64,000 bases of DNA from Erpobdella octoculata. Its lineage: Eukaryota; Annelida; Clitellata; Hirudinida; Erpobdellidae. Below, one piece after another: positions 26,463 through 37,529 of the stretch. Under the pieces are notes generated by a model. It searched no databases. It had not been told where the DNA came from and was given only the letters and a program-made list of their open reading frames with translations. Position 1 is the first letter of the stretch; each line of letters starts with the position of its first letter. Position numbers and translations under genes: made by a program. The stretch is from positions 8,405,159-8,469,158 of the forward strand of contig OZ022241.1 in assembly GCA_963978895.1 (NCBI GenBank), read 5' to 3'.

Positions 26463-27670
26463 CTACATACAGCTCCGAGCAGCTGCTGCGTATCAGGGAG
26501 AGCACTAGCTTCTCAATCACCAAACCCCTTCGCAACAAGCTGTTCATAAATAGAATTTGGAAGCCCGGTTCCAACAACAGGAGAGAGTCGATAAGTCCGC
26601 ATATTATTAGCAATGAAATAAAAATGGGCGCGCTTAATTCTCAGTCGGCGGTTCGTAAAGCAGCTCTGATTCATGACACAATTGACCATGAACACCTGGA
26701 CATGCTGTGCTTAACAGAAACCTGGATAACCTCTGATGCGCCAAACGCCATTAAATACGACATTGCACCACCTGGTTTCTCCGTCATCCACAAACATAGA
26801 GGATCATACGACGACAAAAAAGGAGGAGGTATTGCGTTAATTTACCGCAACCGTTTTCACTGCTTGCAGGTACCTCACCCTACCACGTCAGAGTTTGAGC
26901 ATCTAATCGTGGACATCCCTAACCTGAAACGACGGACTCGCATTCTCGTTATTTATAGGCCACCTGGACCAATTGGCAAAAATTTCATTTGCGAATTAAG
27001 CGCACTCATCGACTTTCTTCTTTCACACAGCAATAACTTCATCATCTGCGGAGATTTCAATTGCCCTGCATCCTCATCATCCATCGACCCATCTTTGCAA
27101 GAACTTATCGATGAGTTCAACTTAATTCAACACATCAACTCTCCAACACATTTCAAGGGCAATATTCTTGACTTGCTCATCACGCACCATGTCGCTCCCG
27201 ATCTCATCTCAAATGTCACCACAAAGACCCTGTCATACTCAGATCATTACCTGGTCACTGCTCTCGTCTCCATTTCGAAACCTCGTCCCATCTCCATATC
27301 ATCTAGTTTTCGCAATCTGCGTTCGATCGACTGGTCCTCCTTCAACACCGACCTTGCCAACTCAACATTATTAGTCTCAGACAACCTCTCAGCAAACAAG
27401 TTCGCCGAACATATCAACAATACCGTCTTACACGTACTCAACAAACACGCTCCCATCCGCCACATCACACTCAGAAGGAATGTTGAGAAAACACCAAGAG
27501 AAATTTCAGACGCCGCCACAAGCGCGAAAAGGTACATGCGCAAAATGGAAAGACGCTTTCATAGAGACTGCTCGCAGGCAAACAAGCTGGCATTTCAAAA
27601 TGCTAGAAAACTAGCTAGAATGGCCATTGTCAATTCTAAAGTTGACGCTCTGCAAACAGAGTGTATTTGA
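26459..27670 (+). mobile_element. L2/CR1-type LINE fragment: apurinic-endonuclease-like domain
   Basis: A plus-strand open frame of about 400 codons. The endonuclease runs from MGALNSQSAVRKAALIHDTI through LCLTETWITSDAPNA (catalytic Glu), GGGIALIYRN, RRTRILVIYRPPG, NNFIICGDFNCPAS (Asp/Asn box) and LSYSDHYLVTALVS (Ser-Asp-His box), followed by a linker. The frame ends in a TGA at 27668 before any reverse transcriptase, so the copy is 3'-truncated or broken by rearrangement. It is head-to-head with the LINE at 25155-26410. Confidence 0.88.
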
Positions 27671-28906
27671 AATAAAAGTTTGTGTTGAAAAACTCGTTTT
27701 TTCCTTTACTTGTTAAATGTATGCTCGTGCATAAATTTATTAGCATGCATTCACTGATAGCATTCAAACAAAACATTTTGAAACCGATTTTTGGCATTGA
27801 ATATGCATCATATAATCATTCACATCCATTCATTAACTAACAACATGTACATCATGCATGCCTACATGCATTATGCATTCATTCACAAGTTTCAGCTTTG
27901 TAACATAGGATTGATACATTCACTCTTTTACATGGTTTAACTGCATAGAGCATGCATCATAAATTTACGCAGTAACTGCATAGCACGTACAGGTGTGTGT
28001 AAATTGTTTCACTAATTTGATTTCTCAGTCTGCAAGCACACAACACGCGTTTTCTTTTATCGCCATGTCAACGCATGCACGATGCATTCATAGATTCACA
28101 GGTTTTGTTTAAATGCTAAAACAAAGCAAAACCTTTGTATCTTTGTATGGAAATGGAAAACGCTGAAATAAATGCTACTCGTTCCACAGTCATCATATGC
28201 ACAGCGCATACACTGAGTTCTGTTTCCCAACTGTTGACTTGTTCGGGTCTTGAAGCACTGAAAACATGGGCGTGGTCAGGTTTTGGTCTGTTGAGAATAG
28301 GGAGGGGGTGAAAAAAAAACAAAAAGTGCACTGAAATATTGATTGTCTGCTTAATGTCACAACTGGTCCCATTTAAACACATCCTAATATAAATATTATC
28401 ACATCATTGATTTAAAAACTAATGACACATCACTTGATCCTTTAGGTGCTTGACTCCAACAGCTAAGCTGCTTGCACGACCTATTAGCAGTTATATATCA
28501 ATAGTGGTTATATTTTAAGCAGATTTTTATGTTATTTCAATAAATTTATTTGAAACAATAATACATATTCATACATTTTTATTTTTTTGTTACTGGAAGG
28601 GTCTGAACCTGCAAAACCCTCCATATGGCTACTGCTATCATAGCTCCAATGCTTGAATATTTTTACTATTTGTAATCGAGACAATTTAAAACCACAAAAA
28701 TGATAATGAAAAATACATTAATAATTAAAATTATGATAATGATAATGATAATGATATCAGCAGTAATAAAATTATAATTAGGAGGAGTATTAATATTTAT
28801 ATTTTGCAATGATAATATTGATGACATTAATAATTTGTGTCATTATTAATATTATTATAACGACATGTTTATGAAAATTTAATCCAAGTAAATTACAAGT
28901 CTCAAC
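27671..28906. other. channel-gene intron, no exon seen
   Basis: Unusually rich in TGCAT/GCATGC motifs at 27720-28090, then AT-rich and GATAAT-rich DNA near 28700-28760. Confidence 0.45.
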
Positions 28907-29753
28907 CTGTTTCTTGTTGTCAAATGCAGTTTCCCGCCATTTCGACTGGATGAGAACTTCTGCTGAATACCTGTCATGTATGGTATCAATGACTCCTATC
29001 TTCATGAACATCACACGAACCGATACTGTGCTCTAAAAAAAAGTAAGAGTCACCTTTCATCGTAGGAAGATTTTGATAGAATATTAAATCTTTTTTTTTA
29101 CCGAAGATGGCTTGGAAGAACCTCTATTTTTTAAACGATGTGAATAATATTTTGTTAAATACGTAGCTTTATGAATCGGCTCTTCCATCATTTATGATTT
29201 ATGACCCATTTAATAAAAGCATTACACCCCTTATACGTTTGCCCCCCCCCTGATGATTATTGGTATTTATAATCAACGTTTATATTAGGTTTATAAGTTG
29301 ATAATCAACATTTCTCACTTTGGCGGCACTTGGTCTTCTAAACTTTGAAATCGCAGAGTCGTCAAAACCGACCGGTATTTTCGTGTTTCTACGCATGCGC
29401 ATTCGACTTCCGTTTCCATACTGAGCCGCCATATTGAACGAGTCGTTGACGATGCCCAAACTGTTGTTGTTGTTCGTGTTGGACGCTTGTTGTTGCTGAG
29501 ACGACGATGTCGTTGACGCCTTCGACAAATCTCGACTGGAGCGACGAGGCTTATCTGCCTGCGTGCCACCGCCGCCATCTTCTGAAAGCAGTCCTTCGGC
29601 GGTAGATGTCAGAGCGTCGGAGATTTCTGGGAAAATATTCTGAGAGGCGTACCAAAGTTTCATCGTATGCAGGTGAGATTTTAAGGCATCGTCTAAAGAC
29701 TTCACGACTGCTGCAAGAGACTGCACTTTCGTGGCCGAGTCTTCTTGTTGCAT
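28907..29753 (-). CDS. Cys-loop-type ligand-gated ion channel, N-terminal exons (partial gene model)
   Basis: Two exons read on the minus strand. Exon 1 (29753-29319, 145 codons) opens with an ATG at 29753 and ends at a GTGAGA donor in phase 0. Exon 2 (29032-28907, 42 codons) starts after TTTTTTAG and ends at CAG|GTTGAG, also phase 0. Exon 1 encodes a hydrophilic segment beginning MQQEDSATKV with Ser/Gln/Asn-rich low complexity and a basic end; no signal peptide is visible. Exon 2 encodes STVSVRVMFMKIGVIDTIHD followed by QSKWRE, which resembles the first beta strands of the neurotransmitter-gated channel ligand-binding domain (W plus acidic loop). The phases fit the transmembrane exons at 13427-5562 on the same strand, so I infer one gene of about 24 kb. 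The exon(s) carrying the middle of the ligand-binding domain were not found. A TATAAA-like string lies about 30 bp upstream of the ATG. Exon 1 could be an internal exon with an in-frame Met, so the true start is uncertain. Confidence 0.6.
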
Positions 29754-32661
29754 GATGTAACCGTTTCGTTTTTTCTTTATATTCCACAGATTTTAAAGTT
29801 AAATATATGTGTTTGTATATAAATATACATTTATTAAATTTTACTACTGACTAAAAAAGCTTAGATTCTACATCTTTATGTGTACTATGATGTTAAAGTA
29901 AGTCTTATTTGTTCCCGACCGAGCGATTATCCGTCAAACAGAATACCTTTTGATGGAGACAGACTTCTTCAATAGTGCTTTCTCCTCCTATTTAACGGGT
30001 ATTCTTTATAAACAGCAACGTTGAATCGCCTGTCGACTTGATTGTTTTCCACAAAAAGCTTTTTTTATGATGTCGCACAGTGGATTGTAGAGGGCGCTCT
30101 CTTTCATCGAACATCGATCATACGGTTTATCTCTTCACTTACGGCTAATTGAAATCAAGATACTCCGACCATATTTTTATGAGCTCGAGGTAAATGTATT
30201 TTTATAAATTACACAAATATAACCAATTTTCAATTTCATTTTAAAAACAAGTAGATTAAGACTTTCTATCCAATATATTTGGAGCATATACAAAAAACGT
30301 AAAAATATCCGAGATATACCGCCATAGATTTTCTTCTAACTAAGAATTAAAATTTTCAGTTGCTCTTTAAAAATATGTCTCCTACACTCCTACACTACTC
30401 TGTACGTTCAGCCATTAAAAGAATAAACAGACTTCCTCGTATCTGCGTTGTCTCATTTTATTTATTTTTAACTAATCTTGACCGCCATTCATGTTTTCGC
30501 CTGCAAAAAATGAACGTGAAAACAAACCATAAATAATTCAAAAGTGTTCTCCTGAACGAAAAACGATTTAAAAGAAAAATTTCTATGAACAGAGATGTGC
30601 GAGTACGTCGATTTTAATATTTTAAGCAAGCATCGAGTTTGGATGAAGCGCAATAGAAACAGTTCAGCCACTACCGCCGAGCACCTGCAACTCTCATTAA
30701 AGCATCATTTGCTGAACTTGAAGAGTTCATCGCATTTTACCTGAATTGTTCGGCTCAGGTGTGCAAGAACTAATGAAGTTTCAATAACAAAAGCTATTTT
30801 ACTGCTAAGTCTGCCACTCGGGTTGCACTTGGAATGGAACGTTTTGAAATTTCGTTTCGAAATTACGTAGCTTCAATGTCAAAAAATATTTATACAGGAA
30901 ACACATTTCATCATCATCATCATCATCTGTAGTAGTCTCCTCCAGAATAATTCCCATCGTTGATATGACTCAGTGCCATTGATGGCATAACGCTGCAGAA
31001 TGTCGCGATGATACATCTGCCTTACAGGCGGGTGGATTGTAAGAAATCTTTTGATTCCTAGATGCAAGAGTTTCAGGTGGAAGCACTCCGATAAAGGTAT
31101 GCACAACACGAGTCACTATTTAATAGGAATGAACTCGCAGGTGATACTTGATGAGTTATTGCATATGATCACGTTACATGCTAGGGTTTTGTCACTAGAA
31201 TAAATGTCTTAGGGGTGGGGTTAAGGGCTGGATTAGAGATGGGGTAAAGAACTTTATTTCGGAGATATTCTTTTTTTTAAATTATTTTAGATTTTTTAGG
31301 TAGTTGAAATATAAAGGAAATGAGCAAATTTGGATTGTGCTGCAAAAACCATTTTTTTATCAGCAGTAATACTAGAAAAAGCAGCTGTTTTCTTCGTTCC
31401 CTGTATAAAGCTGAAATAATTTTTCCTGTAACATCTCAAGTGGAAATCATGACTAAAAATTTTGTTTGTGTTTGTCTATTTTTTATTCATAAACTTAATT
31501 GAAAATAATTTAAGTTCGATACAAAATGATCAAAAAATAATTCAACGTTACTCGAACCACAAGAAAACATAGAAATTCAGTGTATGAGAAATAGATTTTC
31601 TATAATAATAATAATAATATTAATAATAATATAAAAACAAAGATGCGTGATCCTCTCATCATTCCTTCGACTACAGCAGTCGTCTACTTTTAGCAATTAT
31701 GATTTCACTTGACGTTATTATTTTTTGTTATTGTTGTCAATTATTCACGTAAAGCCTGTAAAAGATGTTATATGAATATGAATTTTTATTAGAAAAAATT
31801 ATCTGAAACTTTTTCGGGAACCTATTAAATTGAAAAAACAAACATTTCTATTGAGAGAGAACCGTAGCCATTTTTTACTTTTTATTTTTGTGTGGAATCA
31901 GTTCCGGGACTATGATGTGAGTAATAGTGATCACCCCCCCCCCGTCTTGAAACATTTGTGGGATCTTTTACTGATAAGTCACGTGACTACTGCTTGGCTG
32001 TTGTATCTCAGTTTTTGTTTTGCAACAATAGTCGATACCGGGAAAGGGAAAGCTGGTCGTACTTTATTATCAGGAAAACTTTCTGAAATGTACTAAATTT
32101 GTGATCGATGACCGAAGAAGTGTGGGTGCTCTTTTATTTATGCAAGTATAAAAACAATGGATTATATAAATTTTCATTACAAATTGAGTCACCATAAATT
32201 TGTAGCTCCTTAAAGTCTGGGCCCCTCAGTCGGGAGGCCTGGGGTGTGGAAACCACGGCACTGTGTAGAATTTATTCTACTCATAGCAGTTCAACAACTA
32301 CCTTCAATCAAATTGGAAATATTTGACGTCTTGGTTACCTTTTCAAGAATCAATCACTTCTTGGGACATTCATTGCATGCTTACCTGAATGTAAGGCAGT
32401 TTGAGTACGTCATTCATTATTAGTGGCATTCAATGAATAAGAGACGACGAGTCTGTGTGAAAAAGAGATTTTGTCTTCAGAAAAGTGCTTTGCGGGAGAA
32501 AATATGAAAGGCTCTTGAAACGATGAGGCTCAACTCTATAAATAAAATATTATTCTGGTGTGATAAAAAAAAGTGTGGTGCTCTCCCGCTCAAACACAGC
32601 ATATCAGTCGTTAGCCCGGAAGTTATCTACGGAAGTAATTGCGGTTTGAAAATTTTTATAA
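29754..32661. other. no supported gene
   Basis: AT-rich. A minus-strand stretch at 31110-30920 reads PPVRQMYHRDILQRYAINGT and YQRWELFWRRLLQ before a CAT repeat; it looks like a decayed repeat family rather than an exon. A palindromic GTCACGTGAC lies at about 31979. Confidence 0.5.
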
Positions 32662-32690
32662 TCTATATATATATATATATAAGAACATGT

Positions 32691-33076
32691 CCTGACTGAC
32701 TGACTGACTGACTGACTGACTGACTGACTGACTGACTGACTGACTGACTGACTGACTGACTGACTGACTGACTGACTGACTGACTGACTGACTGACTGAC
32801 TGACTGACTGACTGACTGACTGACTGACTGACTGACTGACTGACTGACTGACTGACTGACTGACTGACTGACTGACTGACTGACTGACTGACTGACTGAC
32901 TGACTGACTGACTGACTGACTGACTGACTGACTGACTGACTGACTGACTGACTGACTGACTGACTGACTGACTGACTGACTGACTGACTGACTGACTGAC
33001 TGACTGACTGACTGACTGACTGACTGACTGACTGACTGACTGACTGACTGACTGACTGACTGACTGACTGACTAAC
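32691..33076. repeat. (ACTG)n microsatellite, about 95 units
   Basis: Pure ACTG/GACT tetramers with one interruption near the end (ACTAACTG). Internal to the Helitron. The 151-codon SQSVSQ frame is an artefact. Confidence 0.97.
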
Positions 33077-33239
33077 TGACTGATAATCAACGCCGAGCTC
33101 AAACGCCTCATCCTAGGAACGTGAAATTTGGAACTTATATTACTTTTATTGCGTAAGCATCCACTAAAAAAGGATTTTTGAAAATTTTGCTCCTGAGGGG
33201 AAGAAACTGGAAAACAAACTTTTTTCTAAAACAATGTAT

Positions 33240-33905
33240 ATCTCGAAAACCAAAAATGAGGAGATTTTGAAATTTGGTATATGGATTCTTCTTGAAAAAT
33301 AAAAAGATACGTGTTTCACTATTTTTTGAAAATTCGGTTTCCGGACCTCAAATGTGGGTTGGAAAATTAGGTTATTTGTTTTTAAAGAAGCTGCTACTCA
33401 AAAACTGTGAATGCTACAGGAATAAAAATTGGTATTTAGTTTCTACTCCAAAAATAATGAAATACGCGTTTCAGCATTTTTTGAAAATTTGGTTTCCAGG
33501 ACTTCAAATGTGGGGTGGAAAATAGGGTTATTTGTTTTTTAAAGTAACTGCTACTCAAAAACTGTAAATACCACAGATGTAAAAATTAGTATTGAGTTTC
33601 TATTCTAAAAATAAAGATATACGTGTTTCACCAATTTTTTTAAATTTGGTTTCCAGGACCTTAAATGTGGGATGGACAATAGGATTACTTGGTTTTTAAA
33701 GTAGCTGCTACTCAAAAACTGTGAATGCTACAGATGTAAAAATTAATATTTAGTATCTACTCAAAAAAAAAGATATACGTGTTTCACCATTTTTTAAAAC
33801 TTTGGTTTCCATGACTTCAAATGTGGGGTCAAAATAAGGGTTATTTGATTTTAAAATAACTGCTACTCAACAACTGCAAGCATTACAGATGTAAAACTTA
33901 GTATT
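33240..33905. repeat. tandem ~156-bp repeats inside the Helitron
   Basis: TACGTGTTTCA-type anchors occur at 33308, 33463, 33620 and 33776, a spacing of 155-157 bp. The same units fill 63330-64000. Confidence 0.9.
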
Positions 33906-33917
33906 TTGAGGTTTTTT

Positions 33918-34250
33918 TCCGGTTAAAAGTAGCTGAGTCCAGTTTATCACCGGTCGGGCCAAGCCGTTATTTTAGGGTCTTTTTACGGGCCCGGCTAAAC
34001 CTTAAATCAAGGTGGTACGGGCCGAGGTTTTTCACTAAGCATATAGACATTTTAGTTATTTTAGGGTCTTCAGACGAGCCGGGCCAAACCTGAAGTCAAG
34101 GTGGGACGGGCCGAAGTTTTTCATCAAGTATATAGAATTTCTAGGCCTGTAAAAACGGGCCGGGCCCAAATTAGACGGGCCGTGCCGGGCCAGGAATTTT
34201 GGTTTTGAAACGGGCTGGGCCAAGTTGTCGACGGGCCGAGCCGACACCTA
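33918..34250. mobile_element. GC-rich hAT-like insertion relic within the Helitron
   Basis: Repeated GGGCCGGGCC, GACGGGCC and CGGGCCAAACC motifs in otherwise AT-rich DNA, ending GCCGACACCTATG. GC-rich subterminal motifs of this sort and a TAGGTGTCGGC-like end (minus strand) are seen in some hAT families. Two ~105-bp units are near-duplicates. The left border is unclear and no duplication was found. Confidence 0.4.
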
Positions 34251-34929
34251 TGGATGCACGGTTCAAATTCTCTAATTTCATGCGAGCGAAGCCGCTACGG
34301 GCACTGCTAGTAAACGAATATACACGATAATATACGAGACGATAACCAACTGTTATTTTTATTTTCGCCATAAACGTTTAAAAATACCAAACAAAAATAA
34401 ATTGTTTCAGCCATAGAATTAAAGACCATGCGATAACCACTTTTTTCTTCCATTTTTCTTTCAACTTTCACCTACTTTTCGGGATGTTGTATCATACTTT
34501 AATACAGTTTATTCTAGTTCATATACAATGAAAAACGTTGGGCGTTTTTACAACATCAAAACTTCTGTAAAACAAACATTTATAAAAAAACACAGTTTCC
34601 GATTTTCCGCCCACGTTATAGGAAATATGTAGATTACGACAGAGATGTAGTACTTGGTACTCGTACTCTAGTACAACTCGAGTACCGTTTTCAAGTACTC
34701 GTACTTGTACTCGGAACCTTGGTACTCGTACTCGTACTCGTTATTCCACTAAGTACTCGTACTCGTACTCGCATATGCGACACCTCTAAAAAAAAGTTTG
34801 CTTGTTTACTAAACAGTTGTTTGGGATAATATTTCGTTTATACTTGCTGAAATCTAGTATAACATATCTATGTTTTTTTAAACATTGATTTTGTTATTAT
34901 GTTTATGTTTTGTGACTACTATCTTTCTG

Positions 34930-35925
34930 AATTTTATTAACATAACATAACATAAAGGAAATGATGGGCGCAAACTATATGTCTCTATGCCCATATCTAG
35001 AATTATATAAAATATTGTTCATATATATGTTCTATAAATAAATGTATGTATATATTATTAAAAATCCTTTTTATAGTTGTACATAATGTTGCTTATTTCG
35101 AAATGACAGTCGATTAATCTTTTAAATTCATTAACTTGATCGGCTTCTATGATTTTCGAAGGGAGGTTGTTCCAAATTGCAGTCGATCTGCTCAGGAAGA
35201 AATATTTTCTGCAGTTGCCGTTGAATCTTTGCGTTTCCAGTTTGAACTTGTGACCTCTTGTTCTTCTTTCTTCTGATATCTTTATATTAGGAAAACACAA
35301 ACGTCCTTCTTTGTCTTGAATAAAATTGTAGAGCATGATCAGGTCCCCTCTCAGTCTTCTGTACTTTAAACAAGGAAGCTTCAAAATTGTCAACCTGTCT
35401 TCATATTTCAATCCCTTGCATGCCTTGACCATTTTTGTTGCTCTCTTCTGGACTCTTTCAATGGCTTCTATGTCTTTTTTCTTCCATGGTGACCACACAC
35501 TGACTGCATACTCCAATCTGGATCTAACCAAAGCTTTATAAATCAATATAAAAGAATCTTTTGTCAAATTTTTAAAATTTCGTGAAATTATACCTAACAG
35601 TGAAAAACATTTTTTAATTGTTTCATAAATGTGATCTACAAATGTTAGTGAACTCTGGAATGTAACACCTAAATCTTTTATTTTGTCAAGAAAATTAAGT
35701 TCCACTCCTTCTATATTATATAGCCGACGATCATCTAATTGGCGTCCATATCTCACCGCAACACATTTACCAGCATTTAGCTTAATTTCCCATTTTTTAC
35801 TCCAATATCCTAATGAATTTAAACAGCTCTGCAATATCAATCGATCATCACTGCTTTTTATAGTTTTAAATATTTTGGCGTCGTCTGCGTACATAAACAG
35901 CTCCGCCGAAATTAAAAGCATTCAT
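34930..35925 (-). mobile_element. 5'-truncated Rex1/CR1-type LINE inside the hAT element
   Basis: The minus-strand frame 35921-35058 (287 codons) covers the second half of a reverse transcriptase: YADDAKIFKTIKSS (catalytic box), NAGKCVAVRYG, DLGVTFQSSLTF, then the Cys-free thumb and C-terminal RVQKRATKMVKACK, YRRLRGDLIMLYNFI and RTRGHKFKL. No upstream RT or endonuclease. The 3' end carries short ATGTT units (about 34940-34958), like the microsatellite tails of CR1/Rex1 elements. The frame is open, so the copy is fairly young; it postdates the hAT. Confidence 0.88.
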
Positions 35926-35926
35926 C

Positions 35927-36215
35927 GGCGTTAGATGACACCTGCCTTGATGTCGATGCACAGTTGACCAGATATCTTGAGATGAGGATCACTGGTGATG
36001 TGGATGATGCACTAACGTTTTGGCAGAATCATTCCAGTGACCTTGACAAACTGTATCACCCAGCACTTCGTGCTTTAAGTATTCCAGCTTCAAGTTCACC
36101 AGTAGAACGTGTGTTCAGCCACGGCGGAATAATTTTAAGACCCCATCGGGCTAAGATGTCGGACTCTAAACTACCGTCGCTAATTTTTCTGAAATGTAAT
36201 AGTTTTTTGATGTAG
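35927..36215 (+). pseudogene. hAT transposase C-terminal dimerisation region (fragment)
   Basis: An open frame beginning within LDDTCLDVDAQLTRYLEMR and ending in a TAG. It contains FWQNHSSDLDKLYHPALRAL, the hATC signature IPASSSPVERVFSHGGIILR, and RPHRAKMSDSKLPSLIFLKC. In family terms this is the C-terminal hATC dimerisation segment with the conserved Ser-x-x-x-E-R-x-F-S. The upstream part of the transposase is absent, cut by the LINE insertion and an older deletion, so it cannot be active. Confidence 0.9.
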
Positions 36216-36819
36216 AATAAACTATTATTTTGTTGACTTTAAAAAGTACTCGAAAAGTACTCGCTAAAATGTTCTTGTACTCGTACTCGTACTTGTACTC
36301 GAGACCTCAGTACCATGGTAGTACTCGTACTCGATAACTTGATACCATGGTACTCGTACTCGATAACTTGATACCATGGTACTCGTACTCGATACCATGG
36401 TACTCGTACTCGATACCATGGTACTCGTACTCGTACTCGATACCATGCTACTCGTACTCGTACTCGGACCATAAGTACTCGCAACATCTCTGGATTACGA
36501 ATTTGCTTTAAAAAAATTACATATCCAGATATTATTTGGATTTTTTACTCAAAGAAAATATAAAAAACTAAATGTTGCAAGCTTCAATTGTTGTGGAATG
36601 AAATTTCTTGATGAAATACAACAAAAACCAATGGAAACAACACAATCATGTATATTTAATTATCAAATAAATGATAACAAAATTTTTTAAAAGATTAGAC
36701 ATCAGGAGGGTTTTTATCACTTTCTTTCTTTTTCATCACAAACGTCTTCCATCCCTTATCCCTAAATTAATGATGTCATTAATTAATGTCCCTTTATGGG
36801 GATTTTATTAAATAAAAGT

Positions 36820-37090
36820 CAGCCGCATAGCTATGAGGGCCCCAGGGGCTTGACCCCCCCCCAGAAACCATTGCGGACCCTCCACAGAAATTGTAAAAAT
36901 TGATATGGCTGCTTATGAGTGTTTGAAAAACTTTTATAAAAGACTTATGATAATCTCCCCCCCCCCCCCTCGTATCTCAGGTTTTTAGAAGGAGAAATTG
37001 TGAAAAGTTTCAAACGTTTTGGGCCTCCTCTTAAAAGTACTGAGCCCCCCATAGAAAATTTGGCTGGCTATATGGCTAGCTACGAGAGTC
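36820..37090. repeat. degenerate MITE-like segment
   Basis: Starts CAGCCGCATAGCTATGAGGG and ends near GGCTATATGGCTAGCTACGA. The ends share AGC/TAGCTA-type inverted similarity and C-tracts. No target duplication found, so the call is tentative. Lies beyond the 3' end of the formamidase gene. Confidence 0.3.
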
Positions 37091-37529
37091 AACCTAGTAA
37101 CTCAGGAAAGGAAAGTTAGGTAAACGATTTAATTTACAAGAGAACAAATCAAAAGCAAATTTTATTATTATGATGCACACATCTATGTATTGTAAAGAGT
37201 TAAATCAACAATAAAAATACTGAAAAAATAGAGTTAAAAGCACTCTGAAAAAATGAGCAGATAAAACAGTTATGGAGGTTGTTTTCAAAAAAAGAGTATT
37301 AAGCTTATTAAACATTACAACATATTCTGAACAATGTATCGATAATTAAAAATAACTGTTCAACATGGCTGTTGTGCTCTTCCAAACAACGTGCATTCTT
37401 TGACTACATGTTCATTTATTTATTTCAATAAAATCCAGAATTTTCTAAATAAAAATAAAGTTAAAAAAATTATTCATCATCGAGCACTCCAAAAGCGTAT
37501 TTTTATAAAAAAACTTCAATGAAATATAA

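Larger units (their letters stand above)
32662..34310 (+). mobile_element. non-autonomous Helitron with ACTG microsatellite and ~156-bp tandem core repeats
   Basis: It starts TCTATATATATA (TC at 32662, preceded by A) and ends CACTGCTAG (34310, followed by T), so it sits between A and T. A hairpin AGCG-AAGC-CGCT lies at 34285-34296, 14 nt before the end. Order: AT-rich start, (ACTG)n at 32691-33076, a segment beginning ATCAACGCCGAGCTCAAACG, four to five ~156-bp tandem repeats (33240-33905), a GC-rich inserted segment and the 3' end. This resembles the bivalve pearl-type elements. No Rep/helicase. Confidence 0.8.
34640..36492 (+). mobile_element. hAT DNA transposon with perfect 8-bp target duplication, split by a LINE
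   Basis: It starts CAGAGATGTAGTACTTGG and ends GTACTCGCAACATCTCTG, giving inverted termini CAGAGATGT. GATTACGA flanks it on both sides (34632-34639 and 36493-36500), the 8-bp duplication typical of hAT. Both subterminal zones are packed with GTACTC hexamers and variants (34645-34775; 36246-36480), likely transposase-binding repeats. Only the end of the transposase remains (35927-36215). A minus-strand LINE (about 34930-35925) separates the two halves. Confidence 0.92.

Noticed and set aside
30920..31110. An exon encoding MYHRDILQRYAINGTESY
   Set aside because: It ends in a CAT repeat, has no good splice pair in frame and looks like a member of a dispersed repeat family.
36699..36764. An eleventh formamidase exon
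   Set aside because: A TTTAG acceptor exists at about 36764, but in phase 0 it gives Gly then a stop; reading through at 37530 is simpler. Left as an alternative.
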